NCBI GenBank assembly: GCA_963556495.2
Contig: OY747713.1
Span: 34,545,961-34,609,960, forward strand
Length of the DNA: 64,000 nt
From: Valencia hispanica
Taxonomy: Eukaryota > Chordata > Actinopteri > Cyprinodontiformes > Valenciidae
Direction of reading: 5' to 3'
Both the position numbers and the translations under genes were made by a program. Under the pieces are notes generated by a model that searched no databases, was not told the origin of the DNA, and was given only the letters and a program-made list of their open reading frames with translations. This document shows, piece by piece, positions 25,801-39,200 of this stretch (position 1 is its first letter; each line of letters starts with the position of its first letter).

Positions 25801-27166
25801 TCAATGCAATGGTAAGGCTCTGTTAGTTTACTCTGTGTGAAACAGCTCATTAATATCCCATACACAGACATCTTTACCAATAGATGCAAATGTACATAAG
25901 AAGAGTGATTCCTCCATAGAAGGCGGGGTACTCCATATAGGCAATGTAGCAACTGTAATTCCAATTTCAAATACACTCTGGAGACTTTAACGGCATTAAG
26001 CAGTGAGCTCACACTGTATGCCATGTGGGTCTGCATGTAAAAACCTTAAGTTATCATTCTGTCAACATGTGTTTCTGTATGTCTGCAGAAATCTTCAATA
26101 TGCCCAACAAGGAGAAACGTACTTTCAGGGACTGTGCAGAGATTCTCCGATCAGGAGCTAAAGAGAGCGGATTATACAGTATACGTCTGCACAATTCCAG
26201 CCAGGATGTTAAGGTAGAGATGCTTTCATCCTTTAAGCCATAAACCAGTTTATGCTACCCTCACTTGAATTGCATCCAGATTTCCTCACCTATACATGAT
26301 TTGACCAAAAAAAAGATGTGACTCATATTTAAATTCAGTCAACTTGACAATAATCCAACTGAATAAAATCTAGTGCAATCAGCCCCGTCAGAAGAATCTT
26401 TTGACATTACAGTTATTAGTTGTGCACTCCATAAATCTAACCTTTATGGATGAGCACCCTGAGGAAAGCCACTGTCAAAAGGATGTGGTGAGAAGTGAGT
26501 TTACCAGAAGCACTGTAGGGGACACAGCAAGCATGGAAGACGACCTCTGAACAGATGAATCCAAGACTTACTTCCCAGCCTACATGGGAAATGGTATGTG
26601 TGACAGATAACTAAATCAATATTTCCGTAAGGCACTATATAAGCAAAAACAAAAATACAAGAAGGATATTAGTGAAATAATATTAATGTAATTTCTAAGG
26701 TCTCTCCCTGTTACCACAAGTCAAGACAGCTTAACAACCAAATAGGAATGGGAGACCAAAAAGGAATGAGTGACAGATGCCTGTCTGTCTAAATCATTGA
26801 TGGAAATGATGCATAGAGGTTTTTTTTTTAATCTCTTTTGTTTTAGTCTTAGATATGTCTGACTTGTCTTCAATCTTACTTTACCCTGTTTGGAGAAAGC
26901 TTAAAAAGTGACAGCTGCATTTTTTTTAGAGTCAGACCCAGAACACATGGCTTCAGGCAAAAATAAGTTCAAAGTCACTGACCTTTTCCTGCAAATAGCA
27001 CCTGACTAACAGTGGCATGAAACTTTTTTGGAAGACTATGTCCTTTTGCCTCTCAGTTTGTAGTACTGAAACCGGTTTTATTCTCCATGTTAACTCCACA
27101 GGCCAGTAAGACACTCACACATGCACGCACACACACGCATACTCACACACACACATGCACACACAT

Positions 27167-27223
<57 letters not shown>

Positions 27224-30200
27224 TTGTATGGTGGAAATCAGAGTATCAATAAACCCTTGAAGGAAACAAAAACTTGCATGATTTCAAGGTAATCTGCTGA
27301 TGCTTTGGTGCAGAGGTAGATATAGATGACATACTGTGTTACAGAGAGCAAAAATAATAAGCAACGGGAGTTTTATGCCCTTGCTGGTGACATGGGAAGA
27401 GAGTATGTGCTCTTGAATGCAAAGTAACAGTAGCCAAAGAGGTGCCTCCTCTGATCTGAGGGAGCTGGCTCGTGCTAAGTCAACCATGGCATCCAGCAGC
27501 AGGCTATCATTTCAGTAAATCACATCCACTGGTCTTAGACTGAGTTCTCTCTCTTAGAGCTTACCAGGAGGAAAAACAAACAAACAAAAAATGAAAAAAA
27601 TAATGGCCATGAAACAGCTGTTTGTTATGCATTGCTTTTAGTCTAGTTTACTGTTGGCACATTCTCTTTCTGCTTGTATTTTTTTTCCAAGTTCCTTCTC
27701 CTCATTTCCTGTGGGCAACCAGGTGTTAGGCACTGGTGCCATGTGTTTCCTGCCAAGTGGGGCCAATATGCGTTTTCCACTGATACAAGTAAGCACCCCC
27801 GACCCCCCCAACCACCCTCCCTAAATCAAAGCTGCTTTCAATCTATGCCAGTTCCAATTTAGTTCCAGGTCCAGTGTGCCTGGTGAGGTGGGTGGCTGTA
27901 TAAAATGGGGCAACAACAAATTGGCCTATTTTCTAAGCAGTGGGTGATTCTTTTCATGTTGACCAGAGACAAAAAGATGATAAATACAGCATTAGTTTCA
28001 ATCAGATATGATCTGTAACAAAAAATGAAAAAAAATCTGGTTAAATCTGGTTATTTTTTTGATCCACACATGGCTACTTCTCCATTCATTTCAGTTCAAT
28101 TGAAAATACTTTATAAATACCAAAGGAAAATTGTTGGAAACTTTTTTCCTACAGAAATTAAATGGTGTAAGCTTTATCCAGGTTTCTTTAAAGAGTTCCT
28201 GCAGTTGGTGATGGCTGTGGGCAGGAGGGCTCTGTTGTAGCAGTTGGTTTTCCAGCTAATCTGAAGAAACCTCTGACTGAAGACACTGTGTTGTATGTCT
28301 GATGAAGAGGATTGTCAAAATGCACTTCATTTTATGAAGAACCATTCTTTGCACAATCATCTCCAGTGGTTCCAGAGCAGTCCCCAGAACAGAACAAGCC
28401 TTCTTTGTCAGCTTGTTTAGCTTTTTTAAGTCACTGGCTCTGATGCTGCTATCCCAACAGAATATGGGTGAAGAGACATCACAGACTTTTAGAAGAGTTG
28501 TAGCTTTTTCTTCAAACACTACCTCAAAAAAGTACAGCCTGCTCAGTCCCTTTTGTGGACAGATTTACTGTTGTGTCTCCAGTTCACCCTTTTGTCCAGG
28601 TGAACACAAAGGTATTTCTATTCCACCACCTCTTCTTCTTCTCCCATGATGGAAATATTGCTTGACGTATCTACATTAATATCCTTTGTTTTGTTGACAT
28701 TCAAGATAAGATGGTTGTTTCCACATAATGACACAAAACAGACGTCCAGTTCTCTGTGCTCACCTTTTTGTACATCTCTGATACACGAAATGTCATCTGA
28801 GGATTTCTGCAAATGACAAGACTGTTTTGTACTGGAAGTATGAAGTGTAGAGAGTAAATAGAAATGGTGAGAGTACATTAATTTGTGGTGCTCCTAAACA
28901 CCTGTTTACATACAAACCTTTAGTCTAGCAAACTGTGGTCTAATTCCTCAGGTAGTCATTGGATTGATTGGTGCGGTAAAGTGATGTCACTCTCACTCCT
29001 ACCTACGTAGTGGTAGCCACTGATTGGCCTGGCGATGTGCGTGCGAAGTGATGTCTCAGAAAATGGCGATGCATGGCTTCCAGCGAGTTTAAAACATTGC
29101 TGGTGGAAACTAAAAGTTATTCCAGTTATTCCAGTTCAATCAAGTCTGATTTCCAATTATCCGATTAGGGTGATGAGCTGCTGCTGAGATCTCGCGAGAG
29201 CTGTGCGTAAGTAATATGGCGGAAAACTGGTAAAACAAACAAACTCGGGTAAAAACAAACCATAACATTTGAGCCAAATATAGCAAACGTTTAATAATAA
29301 TAACCATTATTTTGTATTTCTCCATTAACAAACTGGACGAGGAAACCTTGCACAGCCTGGAAAGCTACTTGGACGAGTGCTTTGACAACATTGTTATGGG
29401 CAAGCCACAGAAATCCACCTCTGCTATGCCGACAAGTACACCATCACAGAAACGCACTCGTTCTGAGGCCAGCACCTCCACCATCTCTCCAGAGAAAAGC
29501 TACAGCGATGTCCTGGACTCAATAGATAAGAAGCTAACCAGCCTAGACACCCGTCTGGGCCTGGTTGAGGTTCTACACAAAGAGTTTCAAGCTCTAAGGG
29601 AATCCCTGGAGTTCAGCCAACAACAGGTAGCATCGCTCGCTGCAGAAAACCAAACGCTTAGGGAGAGTGTAAAGAAACTCACCGAGGGGATGACGCAGCT
29701 GTCCGGAGAAAGTAAGAGGATGAAAGAAACTATCTAGGATATACAGGCCAGGGGAATGCGGGACAATCTTGTTTTTTCCGGGATCCCAGAACAGGCTGAG
29801 GACGACGCTGAATCCACCGTCCGAGATTTTCTCCAACGTCAGTTAAAGCTCCCAAGCGACACGGTAAAAAACATCACTTTTCACCCCGTCCACCGGCTCG
29901 GAGGAAAGAAGCCCAACAACAGCCGGCCGCGACCTATTGTTGCTAAATTTGAGCATTACAAGCAAAAAGAGCAGGTCAGAGGCCAGGTCAGAGGCCAGGG
30001 CAGAGAGCTGCGGGGAACGAATTATAGCGTTAACGATCAATATCCGAAGGAGATCCTGGATAGAAGGCGCGTTTTGTTCCCAATCAGGAAGAAATATATC
30101 AGTGAAGGCACCAGAGCTACAGTAGCGGTAGATAAACTGTATGTTAATGGACAGCTGTTCAGGGACCCCCAGCTTACTCCTTGGCTTTATTAGTCATGTA

Positions 30201-33200
30201 ACACTGGCTAGATAAGAGCTGTTTTATCAGTCAACTATAATGTAATGTTAGCACAGCTCTGTAAAGTTGTTTACATCACTCAATGTGGGCGGGGCCAGGG
30301 CTAAGCACTGGGTTACTGGCTCTTTTTTCTTTTCTCATCTTCACATGTCTATCACCAAATGTCTTTGTCACTCATTTTTTCTTCTTTTATCACTCACACA
30401 CACACACATAATTTTTTCATAACATAACTATTTCTTTCTCTCTCACCCTCACCCTTCACACCTTCACAACTTTCTTCTATTTTTCTCTTTCTTATATCTC
30501 GGCTTTTGGATTTTCAATCAGGCAACCCCAGGCACAAACTAATAATACACCTGTGTTTATCTGTTTCTATGGTGATATGGACTTTACAACTTTTGTCTCA
30601 AAACTATGACTACTCTAAGGTTTGTCACGTGGAATGTTCATGGAGCTGGCACCAGAGAGAAAAGAGTTAAGATTTTTAACCAGCTTAAAAGATTGAAGGC
30701 AGATGTCGTCTTATTACAAGAAACCCATAAATCTACCTCGGCTGCAGTTGATCTTAAATCCCCTGAGTTTCCTAATGTGTTTTCTGCATGCTATAACTCC
30801 AGACAAAGGGGAGTAGCAATATTAATAAATAAAAATGTAAATTTTACAGTAATAGACACAGTTACAGATCCAGAGGGTAGATTTATTATAGTAAAACTAT
30901 CTATACATAACCAAAAGTTATGTATTGTCAGTATATATGGTCCAAATGTTGATGACCCCTCATTCTTTCATTCCTTCTTCTCTGTGCTCCTTGAACACAT
31001 GGATTGCTCACTTCTTCTTGGGGGCGACCTCAACTTTGGTTTAAATGAAGAAATAGACAGGCTCAGCACAGCAGGGACTCAGCGCAGCTGGAAATCTATA
31101 GATATAGTCAAACAGTACATGAGCGATTATGGACTTTGTGATGCATGGCGATCACTTCACCCCAATGACAAAAAATATACTTTCTTCTCAAAGTCCACCA
31201 TTCATATTCTCGACTGGATTATTTGTTAGTCAGCAGCTCACTGTTGACTGACATTTCAGACACTGAGATACACCCTCCAGCTGTTAGCGATCATGCTCCT
31301 GTTTCTCTTATTTTAGTAAATAAAACAGAAACGCCTCAAAGCAAAAATTGGAGATTTAATATATCCTTACTTAAGGATAAAGAATTTATAAAATATTTTG
31401 AAAAAGAGTGGGCTTCTTATTTAGAATATAATGACCTCCCTGGTATGTCGCCATCCATTCTTTGGGAGGCAGGAAAAGCTGTGATTAGAGGTAAAATAAT
31501 CTCATTCTCATCAAATAAAAAGAAAATGGAAAAAAAACGTATTCAGGAATAAGAAGAAACTATGAATTCATTAGAAGCTTCTCTAGAGGAGGAGAGACTA
31601 GGCAAAATCCGTACAGCAAAGCTAGAATTAAATCAAATTATCAATAAACAGACCCAGTTCTTAATTCAAAGACTTAGGATAGAAAACTTTGAACAAGGTA
31701 ATAAATTAGGTAGATTTTTGGCTAACCAGCTAAAAATTAATAAAGAAAAAACAACTATATCTGCTATTAAAGATCAGACCGGTAATACAGTATATGATCC
31801 TGGAAGAATAAACAACACATTTAAGGAATTTTACAAGGCTTTATACTCACCAGAGATAAATCCATCGGATCATGAAATTGAACAATTTTTTGATAACATA
31901 ACACTACCTAAATTATCTGAAAGTCAAGCGATGGCCCTGGATTCACCACTAACAGCGGCTGAACTCCAGGAGGCCCTCCAAGGCATGCCCAATAATAAGG
32001 CTCCAGGCCCAGATGGATTTCCAGCAGAGTTCTATAAAGAATTCTGGAATATTCTGGCACCAACATTCCACAGAATGCTGCAGGAAACCAAGGAAAATGG
32101 CCGACTCCCACCAAATATGAATTCTGCCTACATGAGTCTTCTACTAAAATCAGGTAAAGACCCTTTGTTTCCTACCAGCTATCGTCCCATATCCCTCATT
32201 AATGTTGATCTTAAAATAATCTGCAAAGCCCTCGCAAAAAGGATAGAGAAAGTAACCCCTCTTATAATACATCCTGATCAAACTGGTTTTATTAAAGGGA
32301 GACATTCATCCATAAATTCACGTAGATTAATAGATTTAATAGATTTTTCTAACTGTAAAAACATTAAAACTAATATATTATCTTTAGATGCAGAAAAAGC
32401 ATTTGATAGAGTTAACTGGAAATTCTTATTTGTAACCTTACATAAATTTGGCTTTGGAAATTCTTTTATAAACTGGTTGAAAATATTATACAGTTCACCA
32501 ACAGCATGTATCAGAACAAATAACCAAACATCATCTAGGTTTTATCTTCAGAGAGGTACCAGGCAGGGATGTCCTCTCTCTCCCTCCCTGTTTGCTATTT
32601 TTATTGAACCACTAGCTGCAGCGATCAGGCAAACTCACAATATTAAAGGCATAAAATGCAATAACATAGAACATAAAATCAGTCTTTATGCAGATGATGT
32701 ATTACTTTTTCTCCAGCATTCACAAACCTCTTTCTCTCAGGTAATCCGGTTGATAAACTCTTACTCAAATGTTTCAGATTATTCTATAAATTGGTTAAAA
32801 TCTACAGTTCTTCCAATCAATTGTTCTGTCCAGAATCCAACTAATACACAACTGCAGTCAGGGAATATTACCTATTTAGGTATCAATGTCTCACCAAGAC
32901 TGGCAGATTTAATAACGTTAAACTACATCCCACTTTTAAAAAAAGTGGAAGATGATCTTGCCAGATGGAAATCTCTACCCATATCCCTTATGGGAAGGGT
33001 TGCTTCAATAAAAAGGATGGTTTTGCCCAGAATCAACTACTTATTCTCAATGATCCCAAGTAAACCATCACTAGACTGGTTTAGATCTCTGGACTCCTCT
33101 ATCTCTAAATTTCTTTGGAAAGATAAACCCCCACGTATCAGCTTAAAAACACTGCAGAAGACCAAAGAAAAAGGAGGTCTAGATCTACCAAACTTCCATC

Positions 33201-36200
33201 ATTATTTCTTAGCCAACAGGCTCCAATACATATCAAGATTGTTAAAACATAGCTACCTAGACGAGTCCTGGATAGACGTAGAACAGACACTATGAAATAA
33301 GATAAAACTTTTAGACCTACCATTTATTAGCTCAAATATAAAACAATATGAATGCTTTAAAAGCATAAATATCAGCTCCTCTCTGACAGCATGGTGGGAG
33401 TTTCTAAAAATGACAGAGTCCACAATAATCCCATGCAGACGTACACCCATCTGGAATAACCCCGACATCTTGCAAAAAAAATGTATGATAAGTTTCCCAG
33501 TCTGGAGGTGCAATGGAATTGAATACCTGGAACATATATTTCATGGAACAGACTTTATCCCATTTCATACATTAATTACACAATATGGAATTGATAAAAA
33601 CAAATTCTTAGAATATCAACAAATTAAATCTATTATTAAAGGTAAATTTAGGCTCAATACAGCTGAATTACAAATTCCAGCAAGAGTTTTAGATTTTCTT
33701 AATCTCAACCCCCCCAAAATGCTGTCTAAAATATACAAAACTTTATCTACATTAGATGAATCAATAGCCATCCCTATTTCAAAATGGGAGGTGGATTTAT
33801 CAGCCAGCTTTGACCAAAACGTCTGGTCTCAGATATGTTTAAGAACCTTTAAAATAACAAAAAATCCTAATTTGCAATTAATACAATACAAAATCCTTCA
33901 TAGAGTACACTATACAGGTCAACGAATGTTTAGGATGGGTTTAACATCGTCTAATACCTGCTTACAATGCACAAGCAATATACCAGATACTTATGTTCAT
34001 GCGCTTTGGCTCTGTCCACCTGTTAAGAAATTTTGGTGCCAGATTTGTGAGGACTTTTCAAAGTGTCTGAAAGGTAACATCCCACCATCTCCCTCAATTT
34101 GCCTGTTAGGAAATTTAAATGATGTCACCATGGACACAAAGTTATTTCTAATGGTTCACATTGCCTTATGCATCGCTAAGAAAACTATCCTCCTGAACTG
34201 GAAAAATAAAAAAGCTCTTAATATTAATCAGTATAGAAATCTCTTGTTGGACCATATTGGTCTTGAGACGGCCTCTGGCTCCATATCTGATCAATCTCTC
34301 TGGGCTCCTTTGATCGGCTCCATCACCTAGTGGGGGTGGGGGGCACTTGGTTTTGTCGTTTGGGACACTGTTGCTGATGTGGGGGTTTTGGGGTTGGAGG
34401 CGTCTGGGGGGGACCCCGGGGGGTGGGATCACTGGGCGGATGGGGCGCTGGACGTAGTGGCCGGCCTGGGGTTGGGCTTTGGGTGGTGACTCCTGATGGC
34501 TGCATGCGGTGCCTTTGGGGGGTTGCACTGGCGGACATGGGTTACTGGCCTGGTGGCCGGGCTGCGCCTGGGTAGGGTCTGGGGTGGGCCTGGGGATTCG
34601 GGGCTCGGGAGCGCCGCGCCCCCTAGCTGTGGTCCTGGCTGGGGATCGGCCGGCGTGGGGTCTCTGTTGGCTGTGGGGGTCGTGGCCGGCTGGCGGCCGG
34701 CATGTGCAGCCGCTTCTCTCTTTTTCTCTGGGCCGATTGTCATCGCCAGTCGCGGCGGCTGGGTGGCGTTTCTGGGCCGGATCAGTCCTTTTTTGCACTG
34801 GACTTGGCTCCTGGGTCTTGGTCTTTGTGTGGGGCGCTGGGGTTGGGCATTTGGCCGGGATCGGTCGGACTTGCGGGTGGACTGGCCGGGTGGTGGGCGT
34901 GCAGGGCAGGTGGGTGGGGCGCTGGGTTTGGTCTCCTGCCGGGCCGTTGAGCAACAGTGTTCGCTCCACAAAGAATGAGGCTGGTGGATGTCAGCCTTGT
35001 GGGTCGGCCGCCCGGCTCATCGGTTTGCTCCTGGTCTGGGCATGTACGTCGACGTGGTTCGGGCTACGGGGGCCTCCGGTGGGCGGGTGGCGCTGGGGGC
35101 CTCCGTTGCTGGCGGGGAGGCTGCTGCTGTGTGGCAACAGGTGCTCTCCCCCCTACGAGGGCACTTGGATGGGGGTGAGGGGTGTGCGGGGGGGGGGGGT
35201 CGAACTCAACCTGGGTGTCTAGTGTCTTTTGTGTTTTGAGAGTAGAGCGAATGTCAGGGTGGGTTTAGTTCCCCTTCTGGGATGGGGCTGGGGGGACTGC
35301 CTTGGGGTCCGTGGGGCTTTGTGGTGCTGTGGCCGTGGGCCCCGGGTCGGACGTGCCATGGCCTCCCTCCCCTGGTGGATCCCGGTGGACAGCGGTGCCT
35401 ATTTGGGTCAGTGGGGGAGCTGGCTCCCTGGGAAGACATTTTGTCTCCCAGTAGCAAAAGCTGTACTGCTCCGCTTGTGAAAGTAAATCTGTTGGGCTTC
35501 TACTTGGTACTCAGACACCAATTCTGAGCTCCACACTGCCAAACAGGACACGAAAAAAAAAAAAAAGGAAACTAAAAGTTTGAATATCGAGCCATGAAAG
35601 ACCACAACGGCTGGGGTGGGGCAGACCGCAAGCACTGGAAGTGCTTTCCAGAAATGTACTGTTTTTTTGGTGAAACCCAAAGTGCTTAGCAGAAATGGAT
35701 GGCATTTATGGTGAAAGTCTGGCGAACAACGGGAGAGAGAGTGGGCTAGATACCGGCTCCAGCATCGGCATCCGTAACGTTGGGAAACAGTGAGTAATGA
35801 CTGATTTTTCCTGTAACTTTTGCTACGCTGAGCCCGCCCATGTCCTAGCCCACTGCCACGTTCCTGAGATGGCAATGGAAACACAACCAGGCCGTTCTGG
35901 GCTGAGCTGATGCTACATGGCCCAGGCTGAGCCGACCCTACTGGAAAAGGGGCACAGGAGTCTCTCTGGGACCTTCATGATATTTGGGCAACAGGTCAAT
36001 AGTCATTGAGCTCTGATGTGTGAGTTTCATTTGGTACCACAACAAGGCAAGATGACTTTAACAACACTTTTTTTTTCTGAATTTAACATATTGAAAAATG
36101 TGTTCATTTCATTTTCTCTGTCTAATCTTCCATCTGTCTGATCTTCGTCTTGTCTGAAGAAGCCTGTGATATTTTTCATCCTTGACCACACTTTTCTGAT

Positions 36201-39200
36201 ATTCTTCTGCTGGACTTTGTTCTCTTGCTTCTTCCTCTAGACCTCATTGCTGTCTCTAATCTTGACTAGTTGTTTTAGGTTGCACGGGAGGTAAGCGTGT
36301 GCCTTCAGTGTTTGTGGGGAACACAGATGCTGTTTTTTCACACAGTTTTTTCAAACTAAGAGTGTTAACACAGACTGCTTGTCATAATTGTACAATTTAC
36401 AACACATAATTTGATTACTCCAAAGATCAGTTCTAACAGACCCAGGAGTGGTCTATGGAAGCTGTCAAGGTTCTAGCAGGTTTTACCACAGGATTAACCT
36501 GTATTTAGCACCATCTAACTTCCATGTCCTTGCAGTAGAAAAGGACCCCCTTTTGGAGTATCAGTGGAGAATTAGTTGTCCACCACATGTATGAGTTTTA
36601 TATGTAGACTGGAGGGTTTAACTTTGATCTTATCAGACCAGAGCACTTCCTTATTCATGCTGTCTTCTCTATATGGCTTGTGACAAAACTGCAAATGTAA
36701 ATTATGTGTCTTTGTTCTTTCATTTGAGGTGGCAAGAACAATAACACATTTTTCTAGTCAGGAAATGTGATTGTTTTTAAGAACACTATTGTAGAACTGC
36801 TGGGAAGTTTTTATATACCCCTCTCACAGCAACATTTGTCAGTGTAGAAAATATTCCTATTTAAATCTTTTGATCACATATTTGTAGGATGCAAGACTAT
36901 AGTTGTTTTTGTCCAACACATGCACTTAAAAATATTGCATTGTAGTTCGTGGTTTAAATATAAAAAAGCTCAAAGGCTGTAAACACTTTTGCAAGGCAAT
37001 GTGCTTATTATAACTGTTCCTCACATCCATACTGGTAATTACACATAGGTGGTAGAATGGCCTATCCACAAGTGTGGGCATAGGTATAACGGGAAGACGT
37101 TAGATTATTAATGTTTATTGTCACCAGAATGATCTTTGATCAATTACAATCTCCAGTAAAAAAAAAGAGAGTTAGCCACTTTTACGTCCAATTTCACAAA
37201 AAACATGAATGTGTTTATGAACATGCACTTCATGTATTCATCCAAAAGGCTGTCAGGATATGATCAGCTAAACAGTATGATCACTATTCAGGACTGTCTC
37301 TCCAGGCTGAAGAATGTGGGCAGAAAAAAAACGTCTTTTTTTTGAAAGTCATAAAACCACAGATTTTTATTTTGATAATGCACCCTGTAGACTCTGATGC
37401 CAGATGCAACCCTGTTTTGGTTAAAAAAGAGAACAAAATCCACTTTCCTTTAATCAGTAGTGATCAGCATTCCAGATTGTACAAACAATATTCCTGACCT
37501 GAAATGATTACACAAATTCAAATAAAGTGCTCAGAAACAAAACAAAAACTGCTTTCCAAGTCTTTTCATTTAATTATACAAGTTTAACCAAGACTGATCC
37601 AAGTAACGAAAAACATTTAATCTTCCGCCCACAGGGGAAAATCACTCCATCATCTTATTACCAGCACAGGAGGCTGGAAGACATCCAGCTAAACACCTAA
37701 AATGTCTGAAACAAGTGTAGATTTCCAAATCTGTCACTAGATGAATAAGTACAATTTATTTATAGTTTTTCCTGCAAACACATCTCCAACTGGAAGAATG
37801 TGTCGCCAAGAAAGAAAGAAAACAGTTTGCTGTAACCCAAAACGCTAAAGCCCCCCCATAGCACAGAAACCAGACTGAAAAACATCAAAATGGTTGGTCA
37901 TTGTCAGGAAGCTATTTAACTGCTGAAACACAGCTTTTTCAAAAATCTTACTGTTGAATAGAAGATTATGGATTGGCCTGGAAGTAGGTTCTGCATTAAT
38001 TTTAAAGCCTGGGGGAAGACACCTGACAGGAGGGATGAGTTCACTATTTCAATCAGATCAGACCCAATGACAGGGAAAACTATTTTAAGGAAAACTGTGG
38101 GTAGGATATCAAGACTGCAAGAGAAGGACTTAATTGGTGAATGATTCTTCAAGTTTTTTTTGTTTTTTTTTTGGTTTAATTCATTGGATTTTGACAATGT
38201 TGACAAGTTAACTGATATCTGTTCAGTCTCTCTATGTAGATCTCACAGTGAACCTAGAGTCAAGTTTTCCACCATATTCTCTCGGCTTGTCGACACTCCC
38301 TTTTTTCACTACGTACCAGTGGATCGCTTCTCCACGGAGACTTCCCTCTACCTGAGACTACTTTCACTTTAGCTGGAGCAATGGAATCAATGATGTCTGA
38401 AATTTTAGCGAGAAAATTATCTACCAGCTTGTTTACTGAGTTTGAGTTGGGAGATGAGGGGGATGTGGTGGGAAGGTAAATACGTAAATAAAGGTTTCAA
38501 CTGATCTGTCCCCGAGAAAACGCTTTTTTACAGTTGTCTCACTGTGGCTAGATAGTTTAGCGGAGATTGGTACTTTCAAGTTTTTTAAATTGTATGAGTT
38601 ATATATTAGAATTATTGGTCATTGTGTATATGTTTGTAGAGATGTGCGTCCGGAAATTGTCATCAGGATGAAATGCAAGATCTTGTTTCCATTTTGTGAT
38701 TTTTAAATATTGTGTACTTTCTCTGTTAACCAGTAATTTGTATAATTTTGAATCATTTTTTTAGGTGTGGTATTTTTACATTTTGAGATGATATGTGGGA
38801 GTTCCAGATTAATTTATTTATCTTACCTTGAATGGCTGATCTTAGTTGTAAATATCGAAAGAAAAAGAACACTTTTTTACATTCTACTACAGCTTATTTT
38901 TTCTACCAGGACTAAAAGATAATACCTGGTTTTAACTGTCCTTTTTTCCCAGGTGTACTGTGACATGAAGACCAGAGGTGGGGGGTGGACGGTGCTGCAG
39001 CATCGAAGGAACGGCTCAGTTGACTTCCACCGCACCTGGAACGACTACAAAATGGTACGTTTTCAAGACATCAAGGGTGCATCACTATCGTAAGGTCATG
39101 TGGACCAGTGCTGCAGGACTGCACAGGAGGTTCCAATAACTGTCCATGGGTGGTTTGGCATGAAAAGGCGTGGGAGAGTGGCTATCCTGTGATCCCAGGT

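Larger units (their letters stand above)
29119..35566 (+). mobile_element. L1-like non-LTR retrotransposon, near full length (6.4 kb), inactive
   Basis: Flanked by a perfect 14-bp target-site duplication, GGAAACTAAAAGTT at 29105-29118 and 35567-35580, with a 14-A tail (35553-35566) directly before the right copy. Order: 5' UTR (29119 to about 29395), ORF1 (29396-30193), spacer with CA and CT-rich patches, ORF2 with AP-endonuclease and reverse transcriptase (30606-34330), then a very G-rich 3' region (34331 to about 35250). It lies in the sense orientation of angpt2 within intron 5. Coding lesions (see ORF entries) make it non-autonomous. Among fish LINEs it is L1/Tx1-like by domain order; the exact family was not determined. 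Confidence 0.93.

Noticed and set aside
25812..25840. Extension of exon 4 to the in-frame stop at 25840
   Set aside because: A strong donor GTAAGG at 25812 and the correct phase into exon 5 show that this is intron.
27110..27222. CRISPR-like periodicity
   Set aside because: It is a CA microsatellite in a vertebrate intron; there are no direct repeats with unique spacers anywhere in the window.
34166..35239. Long open frames on both strands (up to 267 codons) after the L1 ORF2 stop
   Set aside because: Pro/Gly/Arg/Trp-rich translations in a G-rich region, overlapping in several frames; these are composition by-products of the L1 3' region.
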